DNA of 64,000 nucleotides from Aliiroseovarius lamellibrachiae (GCF_018599245.1 NZ_JAHEVJ010000001.1:310001-374000); one strand, 5' to 3'; positions 1 to 8,135 are shown, counted from the stretch's first letter. Numbers and translations are program-made. Notes: generated by a model not told the origin, from the sequence alone.

Positions 1-8
1 CGGGCGAT

Positions 9-794
9 ATGGCGCCGGTGCCATTGATGGCGCTGCGGTTTTTGCTGGGCGCGGCGGTCATTGGCGGCTTGGTCCTGGCGGGGCCGGGGTTTCGCCGGTC
101 GGATTTTGACGCGCCTTGGCGATATGCGCTGACGGGCGGAATTTTTGCGGTCTATTTTGTGCTGATGTTTGAGGCACTGAAAACGGCCCCTCCGGTCAAC
201 ACGGCGGCGCTGTTTACCTTGGTCCCTGCGGCGACGGCGGTGCTGGGCTGGTTCATCCTGCGCGAACGTAGCTCACGGCGGATGCGTGTGGCGCTGTTTG
301 TCGGCGCAATCGGTGCGCTGTGGGTGGTGTTTCGCGGAAATCTCGCGGCGCTTTTGGCGCTGGATCTGGGTTATGGCGAGGCGATGTATACAATTGGCGT
401 GCTGGCCCATGCGGCCTATATCCCCTTGTTGCAGCGGCTGAACCGGGGCGAAAACGGTTTGGTCTTTACCTTTGGCGTGCTCATGGGCGGCGGGCTTTTG
501 TTGCTTGTCTTGTCGGGTCCCGCGCTTTGGTCCATGGATTGGGCGATGATCCCGACACGGGTCTGGAGTGTGCTTGGGTATCTGGTGGTGTTTTCCACGG
601 CGATCTCATTTTACTGCCTCCAATTTGCGTCCAGTCGCCTGCCGGGGGCCAAGGTCATGGCCTATGGCTATCTGACCCCAAGCTGGGTGATTTTATGGGA
701 GCTGGCTTTGGGGCACGGTGGGCCAAGCCCGATTATTTTGGTCGGTGTGGGGTTCACGGTTTTGGCGTTGGTGATGCTGCTTAAGCAGGAATAG
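9..794 (+). CDS. DMT (EamA) family transporter, 5' truncated by the window
   Basis: Ten-helix type drug/metabolite transporter of the inner membrane; substrate unknown. The protein is a run of hydrophobic helices with the two-repeat EamA layout, for example the helix around residues 45-80 (VNTAALFTLVPAATAVLGW) and its C-terminal counterpart near residues 190-255. The 261 residues visible are shorter than the usual 290-300 and the first helix is missing, so the real start most likely lies upstream of base 1 and the ATG at 9 is internal. A dispersed repeat begins on its stop codon. Family assignment is firm, substrate is not. Confidence 0.8.
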   Translation: MAPVPLMALRFLLGAAVIGGLVLAGPGFRRSDFDAPWRYALTGGIFAVYFVLMFEALKTAPPVNTAALFTLVPAATAVLGWFILRERSSRRMRVALFVGAIGALWVVFRGNLAALLALDLGYGEAMYTIGVLAHAAYIPLLQRLNRGENGLVFTFGVLMGGGLLLLVLSGPALWSMDWAMIPTRVWSVLGYLVVFSTAISFYCLQFASSRLPGAKVMAYGYLTPSWVILWELALGHGGPSPIILVGVGFTVLALVMLLKQE

Positions 795-846
795 GGGCGC
801 TGCCCCCGCCTACGGCTCCCCCGAGATATTTAAGACAAGAAAAAGA
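794..846 (+). repeat. Dispersed 3'-flanking repeat, copy A
   Basis: Begins on the last base of the DMT transporter stop codon with GGGGCGCTGCCCC (a small stem-loop), then CGCCTACGGC, then CCCCCGAGATATTTAAGACA and AGAAAAAG. It matches copies at 29602-29657, 39692-39758 (minus), 59936-59999 (minus) and 63862-63915. Its tail reaches the stop of the convergent ArsR gene. Confidence 0.8.
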
Positions 847-1185
847 TCAGACGTCCGAGAGTTGCACTTCGAGGAATTTTTCAAAATCATCAAGGTTCAC
901 CGGTTCAAACTGGCCAAACCCTTGCATCCAGACCGAAGCATCTTTCAGCGCGCCGGGTTCCAGTTTGCACCATTTTACTCGCCCGCGTTTTTCCTGCGAG
1001 ATCAGCCCGGCGCGGGTTAGGATCGTGAGGTGCTTTGAGATTGCGGCCAGCGACATTTCAAACGGGTGCGCCACATCTGTGACCGCCATGTCATCCTCAA
1101 GCAGCATTGTCAGGATCGCCCGACGGGTTGGGTCGGCGAGGGCGGCGAAGGCAAGATCTAGCGCGTGGGCTGCGGCGTTTGTCAT
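847..1185 (-). CDS. ArsR-family winged-helix transcriptional regulator
   Basis: Small DNA-binding repressor of 112 residues. The N-terminal part reads ALADPTRRAILTMLLE, typical of ArsR helix 1-2, followed by the recognition-helix region MSLAAISKHLTILTRAGLIS (about residues 43-62) and the wing EKRGRVKWCKL. There is no Cys pair for metal or sulfide sensing; the single Cys is in the wing. The sequence resembles the ArsR subgroup usually paired with an SRPBCC/AHSA1 protein, but no such partner is adjacent here. A palindrome at 1219-1230, 34 bp upstream of the start, is a plausible autoregulatory site. Confidence 0.85.
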   Translation of the reverse strand: MTNAAAHALDLAFAALADPTRRAILTMLLEDDMAVTDVAHPFEMSLAAISKHLTILTRAGLISQEKRGRVKWCKLEPGALKDASVWMQGFGQFEPVNLDDFEKFLEVQLSDV

Positions 1186-1218
1186 GGTTTATGGGTATTG
1201 GGGTCCTGCGCAATCGTC

Positions 1219-1230
1219 AACCAAATGGTT
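1219..1230. promoter_or_regulatory. Probable ArsR operator
   Basis: AACCAAATGGTT is a 12-bp inverted repeat (arms AACCA/TGGTT) in front of the ArsR gene. Short palindromes of this type are common ahead of ArsR genes of the SRPBCC-linked subgroup. The site itself is seen; binding is inferred. Confidence 0.45.
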
Positions 1231-1354
1231 AAACATGCTGGAATCCCGCAAAACGGCCATTTGTGGGCGGTTTGGCCTGTCTGAGAAATGGGTTTCTTTT
1301 GGAAGTTCTTTTAAAACAATGGGTTGCGCGGGGTGATGTTGGCGCTAAACAGCG

Positions 1355-1383
1355 TTGACTCATGTCGTCTTGCCCCTTAGCAA
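1355..1383 (+). promoter_or_regulatory. Possible sigma-70 type promoter of the atp Fo operon
   Basis: TTGACT at 1355-1360 followed after 17 bp by TAGCAA at 1378-1383, 30 bp before the atpI start. The -35 is good and the -10 is weak, so this is only a candidate. Confidence 0.3.
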
Positions 1384-1412
1384 AGGCGCAACTGTTCACA
1401 TAGGGGTGATCC

Positions 1413-1781
1413 ATGTCTGACGAGCCCGATCCCGAGCGCCTGAAAGCGCTTGAGACACGCCTGAAAAAGGCCAAGGGGATCGAGGATGAGGCACCGGTGA
1501 ATGACGCGGCCTATAACCAAGCTTCGTTTGCTTGGCAGATGGTCATCGAATTGGTCGCCGGTCTTGGGATCGGTTTTGGTATCGGATTTGGGTTGGACGC
1601 TGTCTTTGGCACAAGACCTATTTTCATGGTGCTGTTCATAATGTTGGGGTTTGCGGCGGGCGTGAAAGTCATGCTTGGCACCGCGGCCCAGATGCAAAAG
1701 ACACCGGAGGCGGCGGGCGCGGACACGGATCCAACCCCAGAGGCGCCTTTGAAAGAGGAAAAGGGTAACACACGTGGCTGA
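1413..1781 (+). CDS. atpI: ATP synthase assembly protein AtpI
   Basis: Small membrane protein (122 residues) encoded first in the Fo operon; AtpI proteins help assembly of the c-ring and possibly Mg2+ uptake. A charged N-terminal helix (residues 1-30) is followed by two membrane segments, about residues 44-62 ([19 protein letters not shown]) and 68-88 ([19 protein letters not shown]), and an acidic Pro-rich tail. The loop GFGLD between the helices is characteristic of this group. The gene overlaps atpB by 8 bp, which fits translational coupling. Confidence 0.9.
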   Translation: MSDEPDPERLKALETRLKKAKGIEDEAPVNDAAYNQASFAWQMVIELVAGLGIGFGIGFGLDAVFGTRPIFMVLFIMLGFAAGVKVMLGTAAQMQKTPEAAGADTDPTPEAPLKEEKGNTRG

Positions 1782-2613
1782 TCAAAGCGCAAAACAAGGT
1801 TCGGGCGGTATCGCCAAAATCGCATTCTTCGTCGTCTTGGCGATTGTGATGGTGTCGGGTCTGATCTTTGCACCCGAGCATGCAGGTTTGGCCATTCACC
1901 CGATGGATCAGTTCCAATTGGCACCATTGTTCGGTGGCGAGCATATTGGCACCTTTACCCCGACCAACCAAACACTGTGGCTGGTTCTGGCGCTTGTCGG
2001 CATCGTCCTTTTGATGGTGGTTGGCACCGCAGGCGGAAAAGAAGTGCCCACGCGCACACAATCCGTGGCCGAAATGGCATATGGTTTTGTTTACAAGATG
2101 GTTGAGGATGTTGCCGGCAAGGACGCCGTGAAATATTTCCCCGGCATCATGACCTTGTTCATGTTTATCGTGTTCGCCAACTTCTTGGGCCTGATCCCAC
2201 AAAGCTTTACACCAACCTCGCATATCGCTGTGACCGCGGTGCTTGCGATGACCGTGTTTGTCTTTGTGACCGTGCTGGGATTTGTGAAAAACGGTGCTGG
2301 GTTTCTGGGCCTTTTCTGGGTCTCATCCGCACCTTTGGCGCTGCGTCCGATCCTTGCAGTGATCGAGTTGATTTCCTATTTCGTGCGCCCCGTTAGCCAT
2401 TCCATTCGTTTGGCTGGTAACGTGATGGCAGGCCACGCAGTTATCAAAGTGTTCGCCGGCTTTGCCGCAGCACTGGGCTTGTTCGGGTTCTTCCCGATCC
2501 TCGCCATCTCGGCTGTCTATGCACTCGAGGTGCTGGTGGCCTTTATCCAGGCATATGTGTTCACCATCCTGACATGTGTGTACCTGAAAGACGCTCTGCA
2601 TCCGTCGCACTAA
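1774..2613 (+). CDS. atpB: F0F1 ATP synthase subunit a
   Basis: Stator subunit of the proton channel in the inner membrane. The 279-residue protein has five to six hydrophobic helices, with the essential Arg of the channel visible in the motif [14 protein letters not shown] (around residue 210) and a C-terminal helix rich in Ala/Val ending [16 protein letters not shown]. Length matches other alphaproteobacterial subunit a proteins. It lies between atpI, which it overlaps by 8 bp, and atpE 60 bp downstream. Confidence 0.97.
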   Translation: MADQSAKQGSGGIAKIAFFVVLAIVMVSGLIFAPEHAGLAIHPMDQFQLAPLFGGEHIGTFTPTNQTLWLVLALVGIVLLMVVGTAGGKEVPTRTQSVAEMAYGFVYKMVEDVAGKDAVKYFPGIMTLFMFIVFANFLGLIPQSFTPTSHIAVTAVLAMTVFVFVTVLGFVKNGAGFLGLFWVSSAPLALRPILAVIELISYFVRPVSHSIRLAGNVMAGHAVIKVFAGFAAALGLFGFFPILAISAVYALEVLVAFIQAYVFTILTCVYLKDALHPSH

Positions 2614-2673
2614 GCAACGGTTGCAGCCCGCTAAACTAACTTATTCAAGAATTCCATCGTAAGGAGAAACATC

Positions 2674-2913
2674 ATGGAACTCGTAGCAGCAGCAGCTCTC
2701 GGTAAATTCATCGGCGCAGGCCTGGCCGCAATCGGCTCAGGTGCAGCAGCCATCGGTGTTGGCCACGTTGCAGGCAACTTCCTCGCCGGCGCATTGCGCA
2801 ACCCTTCGGCAGCCGCCGCACAAACCGCGACCCTGTTCATCGGCATCGCGTTTGCAGAAGCTTTGGGGATCTTCTCGTTCCTCGTTGCTCTGCTGTTGAT
2901 GTTCGCTGTCTAA
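2674..2913 (+). CDS. atpE: F0F1 ATP synthase subunit c
   Basis: Proton-carrying ring subunit, 79 residues in two transmembrane helices joined by the polar loop RNPSA (residues 42-46). The proton-binding carboxylate is Glu62 in the second helix (IAFAEALG). Helix 1 has the Gly/Ala repeat needed for tight ring packing. A strong Shine-Dalgarno TAAGGAG precedes the start by 9 bp, consistent with the high stoichiometry of this subunit. A stable hairpin follows the stop codon. Confidence 0.98.
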   Translation: MELVAAAALGKFIGAGLAAIGSGAAAIGVGHVAGNFLAGALRNPSAAAAQTATLFIGIAFAEALGIFSFLVALLLMFAV

Positions 2914-2934
2914 GACCTGAACCATCCTTACGAA

Positions 2935-2960
2935 GGGGTGGATCTTTGTTGATCCGCCCC
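2935..2960 (+). other. Intercistronic hairpin downstream of atpE
   Basis: GGGGTGGATC (2935-2944) pairs with GATCCGCCCC (2951-2960) around a 6-nt loop with one G-U pair. There is no T-run, so it is not a standard terminator; it lies 22 bases after the atpE stop and 28 bases before the next start. It may protect the atpE message from 3' decay. Confidence 0.6.
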
Positions 2961-2987
2961 ATCTAATCCGGTTCCAGGAGACAAGAC

Positions 2988-3557
2988 ATGTCGAGTACCA
3001 CACAGACCACGGAAGCTGCACAAGAGGCGGCGCTTCACGCAATCGACGCCCATGGTGCGGCCGAAGCCGCGGGCATGCCACAGCTGGACTTTTCCACGTT
3101 TGCAAACCAGATCTTCTGGCTTGTGGTGACGCTGGTCGTGATCTTTTTCGTGCTGTCCAAGATTGCATTGCCCCGTATCGAGGCGATCCTTCAGGCACGT
3201 CAAACCCGGATCACCAACTATTTGTCCACCGCTGAGGACATGAAGCAAAAAGCCGTTGAGGCCGAAGCCGCATATAATCAAGCGCTGGCAGACGCCCGCA
3301 CCGAGGCCAATAAAATCGTGGCCGAAGCGCGTGCTGAAATTCAGGCTGAGGTGGATGCCGCCGCTGCCAAAGCAGATGCAGAGATTTCCGCAAAGGCCGC
3401 CGAAAGCGAAGCCGCAATTGCTGAAATCCGCGCAGGTGCTGTCGACAGTGTGAAAGCTGTGGCCAAAGATGCCGCCAAGGAAATCCTTGGTGCCATGGGT
3501 CACAAGGCTGACGCCAAAACCGTTACTGCGGCTGTGACCGCACGGATGAAAGGGTAA
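2988..3557 (+). CDS. F0F1 ATP synthase subunit b' (second b-type stator subunit)
   Basis: One of two divergent b-type subunits that form the peripheral stalk in alphaproteobacteria; b and b' pair as a heterodimer. After a variable N-terminus of about 40 residues comes one membrane helix ([19 protein letters not shown], about residues 43-61) and then a long Ala/Glu/Lys-rich coiled coil to the end. The [14 protein letters not shown] segment just after the helix is typical of b'. It is 4 bp upstream of the second b gene. Names atpX, atpG and atpF2 are all in use, so I leave the symbol empty. Confidence 0.93.
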   Translation: MSSTTQTTEAAQEAALHAIDAHGAAEAAGMPQLDFSTFANQIFWLVVTLVVIFFVLSKIALPRIEAILQARQTRITNYLSTAEDMKQKAVEAEAAYNQALADARTEANKIVAEARAEIQAEVDAAAAKADAEISAKAAESEAAIAEIRAGAVDSVKAVAKDAAKEILGAMGHKADAKTVTAAVTARMKG

Positions 3558-3561
3558 GAAC

Positions 3562-4119
3562 ATGATGAAACGCGTTCTCGCCCCCATCGCTTTGATCGTT
3601 GCACAACCGGCCTTTGCGGCTGGTGGTGGGTTGGATCTGTCAAACACCAACCTGGTTGTTTGGCTGGCCTTCCTGCTGTTTGTAACGTTCCTGGGCTATA
3701 TGGGCGTCCACAAATTGCTGGGGGGCAAGCTCGATGAGCGTGCCGACGGCATCAAGTCCGAAATCGAAGATGCCCGGATGTTGGCCGAAGAGGCTAAAGA
3801 AGTTCTGGCGACTTACGAGCGTAAGCAGAAAGAAGTAGCGGATCAGGCCGGGCGCATTGTTGCCCATGCCAAAGAAGAAGCTGCCAATGCTGCTGAGCTG
3901 GCCAAAGAAGATCTGAAAGCCTCGATTGCGCGCCGTCTGGCCGCCGCCGAAGATCAGATTGTCTCAGCTCAAACCGCCGCCATTAAGGAAGTGCGCGACA
4001 GCGCAGTGACCGTGGCTGTGGGCGCTGCCCGTGACGTGATCGCCAAACAGATGACAGCCGCCGACGGCAATTCGCTGATCGACGCCGCCATCAAAGATGT
4101 CGAAGCCAAGCTTCACTAA
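3562..4119 (+). CDS. atpF: F0F1 ATP synthase subunit b
   Basis: Peripheral stalk subunit of 185 residues. It begins with a hydrophobic, signal-like stretch (ALIVAQPAFAAGG) and then a membrane helix NLVVWLAFLLFVTFLGYMG (about residues 30-49), followed by the charged coiled coil that reaches up to F1. It closes the Fo operon; the F1 genes are not in this window, which is normal for the order. A strong terminator follows 22 bp after the stop. Confidence 0.95.
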   Translation: MMKRVLAPIALIVAQPAFAAGGGLDLSNTNLVVWLAFLLFVTFLGYMGVHKLLGGKLDERADGIKSEIEDARMLAEEAKEVLATYERKQKEVADQAGRIVAHAKEEAANAAELAKEDLKASIARRLAAAEDQIVSAQTAAIKEVRDSAVTVAVGAARDVIAKQMTAADGNSLIDAAIKDVEAKLH

Positions 4120-4141
4120 GCATTCTGCAGATCATGATTTT

Positions 4142-4178
4142 AACCCCGGCCAGACCTGTTCTGGCCGGGGTTTTCTTT
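4142..4178 (+). terminator. Rho-independent terminator of the atp Fo operon
   Basis: AACCCCGGCCAGA pairs with TCTGGCCGGGGTT around a short loop, followed by TTTTCTTT. A 13-bp stem with a T-tract is a textbook intrinsic terminator. Confidence 0.93.
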
Positions 4179-4185
4179 GGCTTGG

Positions 4186-4213
4186 TTGACATATTCCCAA
4201 AATGGAATATATA
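4186..4213 (+). promoter_or_regulatory. Promoter with embedded ATTC-N8-GAAT operator upstream of the DUF2892 gene
   Basis: TTGACA (-35, 4186-4191) and TATATA (-10, 4208-4213) are 16 bp apart. Between and over them lies the perfect palindrome ATATTCC-CAAAAT-GGAATAT (4191-4210), which contains ATTC-N8-GAAT, the motif reported for the sulfide/persulfide-responsive repressors SqrR and BigR. A repressor bound here would block the promoter. The motif is seen; the regulator is inferred and is not encoded nearby. Confidence 0.65.
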
Positions 4214-4240
4214 CGTTTCACCACACCAAGGAGACACCCC

Positions 4241-4450
4241 ATGAACGCCCAACGCGCCACTATGTCCATCGCCGGAGTTTTCATTCTGCTCAGCTTGCTG
4301 CTGGGACATTTGACCGGCCAAATCAACCTCGCACAAGCAAGCTGGTCCTGGCTGACCGCCTTTGTCGGCTTGAATCTGTTTCAATCCGGCCTGTCCGGGT
4401 TTTGCCCTTTGACCCGGATCCTGACCCGCCTTGGATTGCGCGCCGCGTGA
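4241..4450 (+). CDS. DUF2892 (YgaP-like) small inner-membrane protein
   Basis: A 69-residue protein with two membrane segments (MSIAGVFILLSLLLGHL and WSWLTAFVGLNLFQSGL) and the DUF2892 signature GLNLFQSGLSGFCPLTRIL near the C-terminus, including the conserved Cys-Pro. The start at 4241 is chosen because AAGGAG lies just before it and because an upstream ATG at 4202 falls inside the operator. Members of this family occur in sulfide-detoxification operons, sometimes fused to rhodanese (YgaP). The SqrR/BigR-like operator supports a role in sulfide or persulfide handling, but that is inference. Confidence 0.8.
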   Translation: MNAQRATMSIAGVFILLSLLLGHLTGQINLAQASWSWLTAFVGLNLFQSGLSGFCPLTRILTRLGLRAA

Positions 4451-4461
4451 CGCGCGCGCCG

Positions 4462-5217
4462 CTATTTTTCCTGCTCGTGCTCTAGTCGCAGGCGGGCGAC
4501 CTCTTCGTTGCGCTCGGCACGGCGAAAATCGCTGTAGGATTGGGTAACATAATCCATATGCGCCTCGACCGCTGCCCGGGCGCGGGCCGGGTCGCGGGCC
4601 TGAATGCCGTCATTGATTTCGCGGTGTTGTTGCAACAGATCCGCGCGCGTATTGTACATCTGCAAGATGACCTTTCGGTTGTACAAGACACCGCGCTTGA
4701 GCAGATCATACATCGCGCGCATCACATGCACGATCATCACATTGTGGCTGGCTTCCACGATGGCAGAATGGAAATCCGCATCCAGATCGGCGCCTTTGCC
4801 GGCGGGGGCGGCTTCCATTTTCTTAAAGATGCTGTCGATGACTTTCAGGTCGGTGTCTGACGCCATGCGCGCGGCACGCTCCACCGCCAAGCCTTCAAGA
4901 TCGCGGCGAAAATCAATATAGTCATAAACCGCCTCGTCATGGCGCGAAAGCAATCCGGTAAGGGCTGGGGAAAACGAACTGTCCAATCGGTCCGAGACGA
5001 AAATCCCAGACCCGGCTTTGGTTTCCAAAAGCCCCGTTTCCTGAAGCTCTGACACCGCTTCGCGCAGGGACGGGCGCGACACGCCCATCCGGTCTGACAA
5101 ATCGCGTTCCGACGGCAACCGTTCACCGGGGCGCAACACGCCACGCAAAATCAAAAGCTCAATCTGTTCCACCACAGATTTCGACAGCTTCCCGGCATTG
5201 ATCTTCTGAAACGGCAT
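4462..5217 (-). CDS. GntR-family regulator with FCD domain (FadR/PdhR/LldR/GlcC type)
   Basis: Transcription factor of 251 residues. The winged helix occupies about residues 8-75 (PGERLPSERDLSDRMGVSRP then SLREAVSELQETGLLETKAG), and the all-helical FCD effector domain follows with its metal/ligand residues in DADFHSAIVEASHN and QQHREINDGI. The start at 5217 has an AAAGGAGG ribosome site; a longer in-frame extension to 5394 lacks one. The palindrome TGGTCAAAAGATATGACCA sits 18-36 bp upstream. The same TGGT-N11-ACCA layout precedes glcDEF at 28 kb, so a role in 2-hydroxyacid control is a reasonable guess. Confidence 0.88.
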   Translation of the reverse strand: MPFQKINAGKLSKSVVEQIELLILRGVLRPGERLPSERDLSDRMGVSRPSLREAVSELQETGLLETKAGSGIFVSDRLDSSFSPALTGLLSRHDEAVYDYIDFRRDLEGLAVERAARMASDTDLKVIDSIFKKMEAAPAGKGADLDADFHSAIVEASHNVMIVHVMRAMYDLLKRGVLYNRKVILQMYNTRADLLQQHREINDGIQARDPARARAAVEAHMDYVTQSYSDFRRAERNEEVARLRLEHEQEK

Positions 5218-5234
5218 CCTGCCTCCTTTGTAAC

Positions 5235-5253
5235 TGGTCAAAAGATATGACCA
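5235..5253 (-). promoter_or_regulatory. Probable autoregulatory operator of the GntR/FCD regulator
   Basis: TGGTCAAAAGATATGACCA has 6-bp perfect arms (TGGTCA/TGACCA) around 7 bp, immediately upstream of the regulator start. TGGT/ACCA half-sites are characteristic of FCD-type GntR regulators, though the usual spacing is shorter. Confidence 0.55.
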
Positions 5254-5560
5254 CAGGGGGGCGGCAAGCTCAAGCCCTGAGGAGGGAATGTTGGCGAATG
5301 GGGCGGTCGTGTGAAACGAGTTTGGCTTTGTGTCTGCGGGGTCCCCCGAGTTGACGCGATTTTGCATCGTGAGGTTAAGGGCGACCATCGTCAACGAAAT
5401 GTGATGGGGAAATGTGATGGGGAAATGCGATGGGAAAGCCCCTTAGCTGCGGGGGCCGGATCCGTTGGGAAAGGGGTTTCGATCTGGGCTTTGCCGGACA
5501 AAGGCGCACGCCCCGATGGGCAAGGGCCTCCGCTCGACGTCTGCCTGTCGCGCGATATCA
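5254..5560. other. Intergenic stretch with a triplicated 13-bp unit
   Basis: No gene recognised. At 5397-5435 there are three tandem 13-bp units, AAATGTGATGGGG twice and then AAATGCGATGGGA. Short open frames here have no ribosome site and no recognisable content. Confidence 0.5.
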
Positions 5561-5596
5561 AACAAAAAAGGCCGGGCGCAATCTGCGACCCGGCCG
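5561..5596 (-). terminator. Rho-independent terminator of the OmpA lipoprotein gene
   Basis: Read on the minus strand, GGCCGGGTCGC and GCGCCCGGCC form a GC-rich stem with an AGATT loop, followed by TTTTTTGTTT. It lies 25 bp after the stop codon. Confidence 0.9.
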
Positions 5597-5620
5597 TTCT
5601 GTGCTCATCAACACCTGATG

Positions 5621-6271
5621 TTAGTTGTAAGGGCGAATGATGATTTCGACCCGACGGTTTTGCTGACGGCCGGTGGCGTTCAGGTTTGACGCAATGGGGC
5701 TGTCTTCGCCGCGGCCAATGGTGATCACACGCGAGCTGGGCACGCCATTTGCAAACAGAACCTGTGCCACAGAATTGGCGCGATCACGCGACAGCGACAG
5801 GTTGTAATCGGCGCCGCCCACGTTATCGGTGTGACCAATCACTTCGACGGTCGAATTGGGATAGTTCAACAGGTTGCGCGACAACGCCCCCAGATCACCG
5901 CGAAGGCCGCCATTCACAACAGAGCTACCAGAGGCAAACAGGATGTCTTGTGGCATGGTCACAACCAGCGCTTCGCCGGTGTTGACGATTTGCACCTGAT
6001 CATTGCCAATGGATTGCTCCAGCTCGCGCGCTTGCTTGTCAAGCTCGCTGCCAATCGCACCGCCAATACCGGCGCCGATCGCAGCCCCAACAGCGGCACG
6101 CCCCAATTTGTTGCCATTGCCAGTGACGGCGCCAAGGATGCCGCCAATCGCGGCCCCGGTAACGACCCCATTTTTGGTGCGTGGGCCCAGTTCGCCGGTT
6201 GGCGAGGTGCAGGCTGTGGTGGTCAGCACCGCAATTGTGCTGAGAAGAATAAGGGGTTTAGCGTGAAACAT
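5621..6271 (-). CDS. OmpA-family outer-membrane lipoprotein (YiaD-like)
   Basis: Peptidoglycan-binding lipoprotein of 216 residues. A lipobox ends at Cys21 (TTTAC). Residues 36-75 form a glycine zipper (GAAIGGILGAVTGNG, GAAIGAGIGGAIGS), which inserts in or near the membrane. The C-terminal OmpA domain (about residues 100-215) has the peptidoglycan-binding motif VIGHTDNVGGADYNLSLSRD and ends NRRVEIIIRP. The architecture matches YiaD-type proteins. It is monocistronic, with its own terminator. Confidence 0.92.
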   Translation of the reverse strand: MFHAKPLILLSTIAVLTTTACTSPTGELGPRTKNGVVTGAAIGGILGAVTGNGNKLGRAAVGAAIGAGIGGAIGSELDKQARELEQSIGNDQVQIVNTGEALVVTMPQDILFASGSSVVNGGLRGDLGALSRNLLNYPNSTVEVIGHTDNVGGADYNLSLSRDRANSVAQVLFANGVPSSRVITIGRGEDSPIASNLNATGRQQNRRVEIIIRPYN

Positions 6272-6331
6272 TTCTGCCGCTCCTGAAAATGTTAGGGTTA
6301 TGCGTTCAACTCGCGCATTTCTAACATGATG

Positions 6332-6355
6332 CCCCTTTGTTATCGAATAACAAGG
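6332..6355. other. Stem-loop between ompA-like and ada-like genes
   Basis: CCCCTTTGTTAT and ATAACAAGGGG pair with one bulged T around a tiny CGA loop. There is no T-run. It lies 60 bp upstream of the OmpA lipoprotein start, so it may be in its leader or close the ada transcript. Confidence 0.4.
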
Positions 6356-6436
6356 GGGAGAATGCGCGACAGATCGCCTGTGTAGAGAAGGTGACGTTGG
6401 GGGAGGGGGAACCGCTGATGTAGTCGCGCCGAACGC

Positions 6437-7333
6437 TCAACCAGAGGTCGCGTTGGACGCCATGTCAGACGCGCGCGCTGCCGGTGCGGTGCTTTCCAGA
6501 TCTGCGGTTTCCCACGCCAAAAGTGCGCGTTTCACCGGAAGGCCCCAGTGATAGCCCCCCAAGGCGCCCGATTTGCGCAGGGCACGGTGGCAGGGAATCA
6601 TCCAGCTGACCGGATTGCGCCCAACGGCGGTGCCCACGGCGCGCACGGCGCGTGGTTTACCAATCACCTCCGCGATATCGCCATAAGTGGTCACATGGCC
6701 CGACGGGATCGTCAAAAGCGCCTCCCACACTTTGATCTGCAACGGGGACCCGATCAGATGCAGCGGCGTCTTGCCCGTTTCACCCGGTTCCATGTCATAG
6801 GCGGCCAGCACCCAGGGCTGAAGAAACATCGGATCCTCGACGAAATTGGCATTTGGCCAGCGCGAGATCAGATCCTGAAACGCCAGTTCCGGCCCGGTTT
6901 CCTCAGCAAACCCAATGCCGCATATGCCCTTTTCGGTGCCCATCACCAAAGACGGCCCAAACGGGCTGTCAAACCAGCCCCAAAAAATGGTCAGCCCCGC
7001 GCCGCGCTTGGCGTAATCTCCGGGGCTCATCGCTTCCCACCGCAAGAACAGATCATGCAGACGCCCCTGACCGGACAGCCCCACCGAATGGGTGGTGGCC
7101 AGGGTCGAAAACCGCTCGCGCAGCAGGGTTTTGGCGTGGCCCAAGGTGAGGAACTGTTGATAGCGTTTCGGCGAGACCCCAACGAATTTTGAAAACACCC
7201 GTTGGAAATGCGCAGGCGACAGCCCGATGCGCGCGGCAAGCTCGTCCAGCGACAAGTTTCCTTCGGCGGCATCAATCTCTTTGATCGCACGACCGATGAT
7301 TTGGTAATGATAGCTTTCGTCCGCGTTGGTCAT
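6437..7333 (-). CDS. Ada-like AraC HTH / methylated-DNA-protein cysteine methyltransferase
   Basis: DNA-repair protein that transfers alkyl groups from O6-alkylguanine to its own Cys. Residues about 10-95 carry an AraC-type helix-turn-helix (LSLDELAARIGLSPAHFQRV), and the C-terminal MGMT domain has the acceptor motif PCHR with Cys248. Compared with E. coli Ada the N-terminal zinc/phosphotriester domain is absent, which explains 298 rather than about 354 residues. Start 7333 is preceded by AGGAGAG; the longer frame to 7483 has no ribosome site. It is divergent from nth, another base-repair gene. Confidence 0.92.
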   Translation of the reverse strand: MTNADESYHYQIIGRAIKEIDAAEGNLSLDELAARIGLSPAHFQRVFSKFVGVSPKRYQQFLTLGHAKTLLRERFSTLATTHSVGLSGQGRLHDLFLRWEAMSPGDYAKRGAGLTIFWGWFDSPFGPSLVMGTEKGICGIGFAEETGPELAFQDLISRWPNANFVEDPMFLQPWVLAAYDMEPGETGKTPLHLIGSPLQIKVWEALLTIPSGHVTTYGDIAEVIGKPRAVRAVGTAVGRNPVSWMIPCHRALRKSGALGGYHWGLPVKRALLAWETADLESTAPAARASDMASNATSG

Positions 7334-7481
7334 CTTGGCTCTCCTGTTGGGGTCAGTTTGCCGCAATCCATGCGCCGGTGCGACCCGATTGTTGCGCCTT
7401 TTGTTGCCATATGGACCCGCCCCTTGGATGCGGCCACTTTGCACCTTGTCTGGCGCGGGGCGGGCGGGCATATCATGCGCC

Positions 7482-8135
7482 ATGGGAAAAATGCCAAAAC
7501 AGATGAGCTATCACGACATCCGCGAGGTGTTTCGCCGGTTTCACGAAGCCGAGCCTGAGCCGAAAGGCGAGCTGGATCACACCAATGTCTACACGCTGGT
7601 GGTCGCCGTGGCCCTGTCCGCACAAGCGACAGACGTTGGCGTGAACAAAGCCACCAAAGATCTGTTTCCCATCGCCGACACCCCGCAAAAGATGCTGGAT
7701 CTGGGCGAAGAGGGCCTTATCGAGCACATCAAAACCATCGGGCTTTACCGGCAAAAGGCCAAGAATGTCATCAAGCTCAGCCAAATTCTGGTGGATGAAT
7801 TCGGCGGCGAGGTGCCATCCTCGCGCGCGGCCCTTGAAAGCCTGCCCGGCGTGGGGCGCAAAACCGCCAATGTTGTTTTGAACATGTGGTGGAACGTGCC
7901 GACTCAAGCGGTCGACACCCATATTTTCCGCATCGGCAATCGCACCGGCATTGCGCCCGGCAAAGATGTCGTTGCGGTCGAACGCGCGGTCGAGGATCAC
8001 ATCCCGGCCGAATATCTGCAACACGCGCATCACTGGCTGATCCTGCACGGACGCTATGTGTGCAAGGCGCGCAAACCTGTTTGCGGCAATTGTCTGATCC
8101 GTGACATCTGCCCGTTTGAGGATAAAAACCTATGA
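7482..8135 (+). CDS. nth: Endonuclease III (DNA glycosylase/AP lyase)
   Basis: Bifunctional base-excision repair enzyme for oxidised pyrimidines. The helix-hairpin-helix motif LPGVGRKTANVVLN contains the catalytic Lys, the catalytic Asp is in VDTHIFR, and the 4Fe-4S cluster ligands are Cys194, Cys201, Cys204 and Cys210 (C-x6-C-x2-C-x5-C). From 7482 the length is 217 residues, normal for the family; 7491 is an alternative ATG, and neither has a clear Shine-Dalgarno. It overlaps the next gene by 4 bp (ATGA). Confidence 0.95.
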   Translation: MGKMPKQMSYHDIREVFRRFHEAEPEPKGELDHTNVYTLVVAVALSAQATDVGVNKATKDLFPIADTPQKMLDLGEEGLIEHIKTIGLYRQKAKNVIKLSQILVDEFGGEVPSSRAALESLPGVGRKTANVVLNMWWNVPTQAVDTHIFRIGNRTGIAPGKDVVAVERAVEDHIPAEYLQHAHHWLILHGRYVCKARKPVCGNCLIRDICPFEDKNL

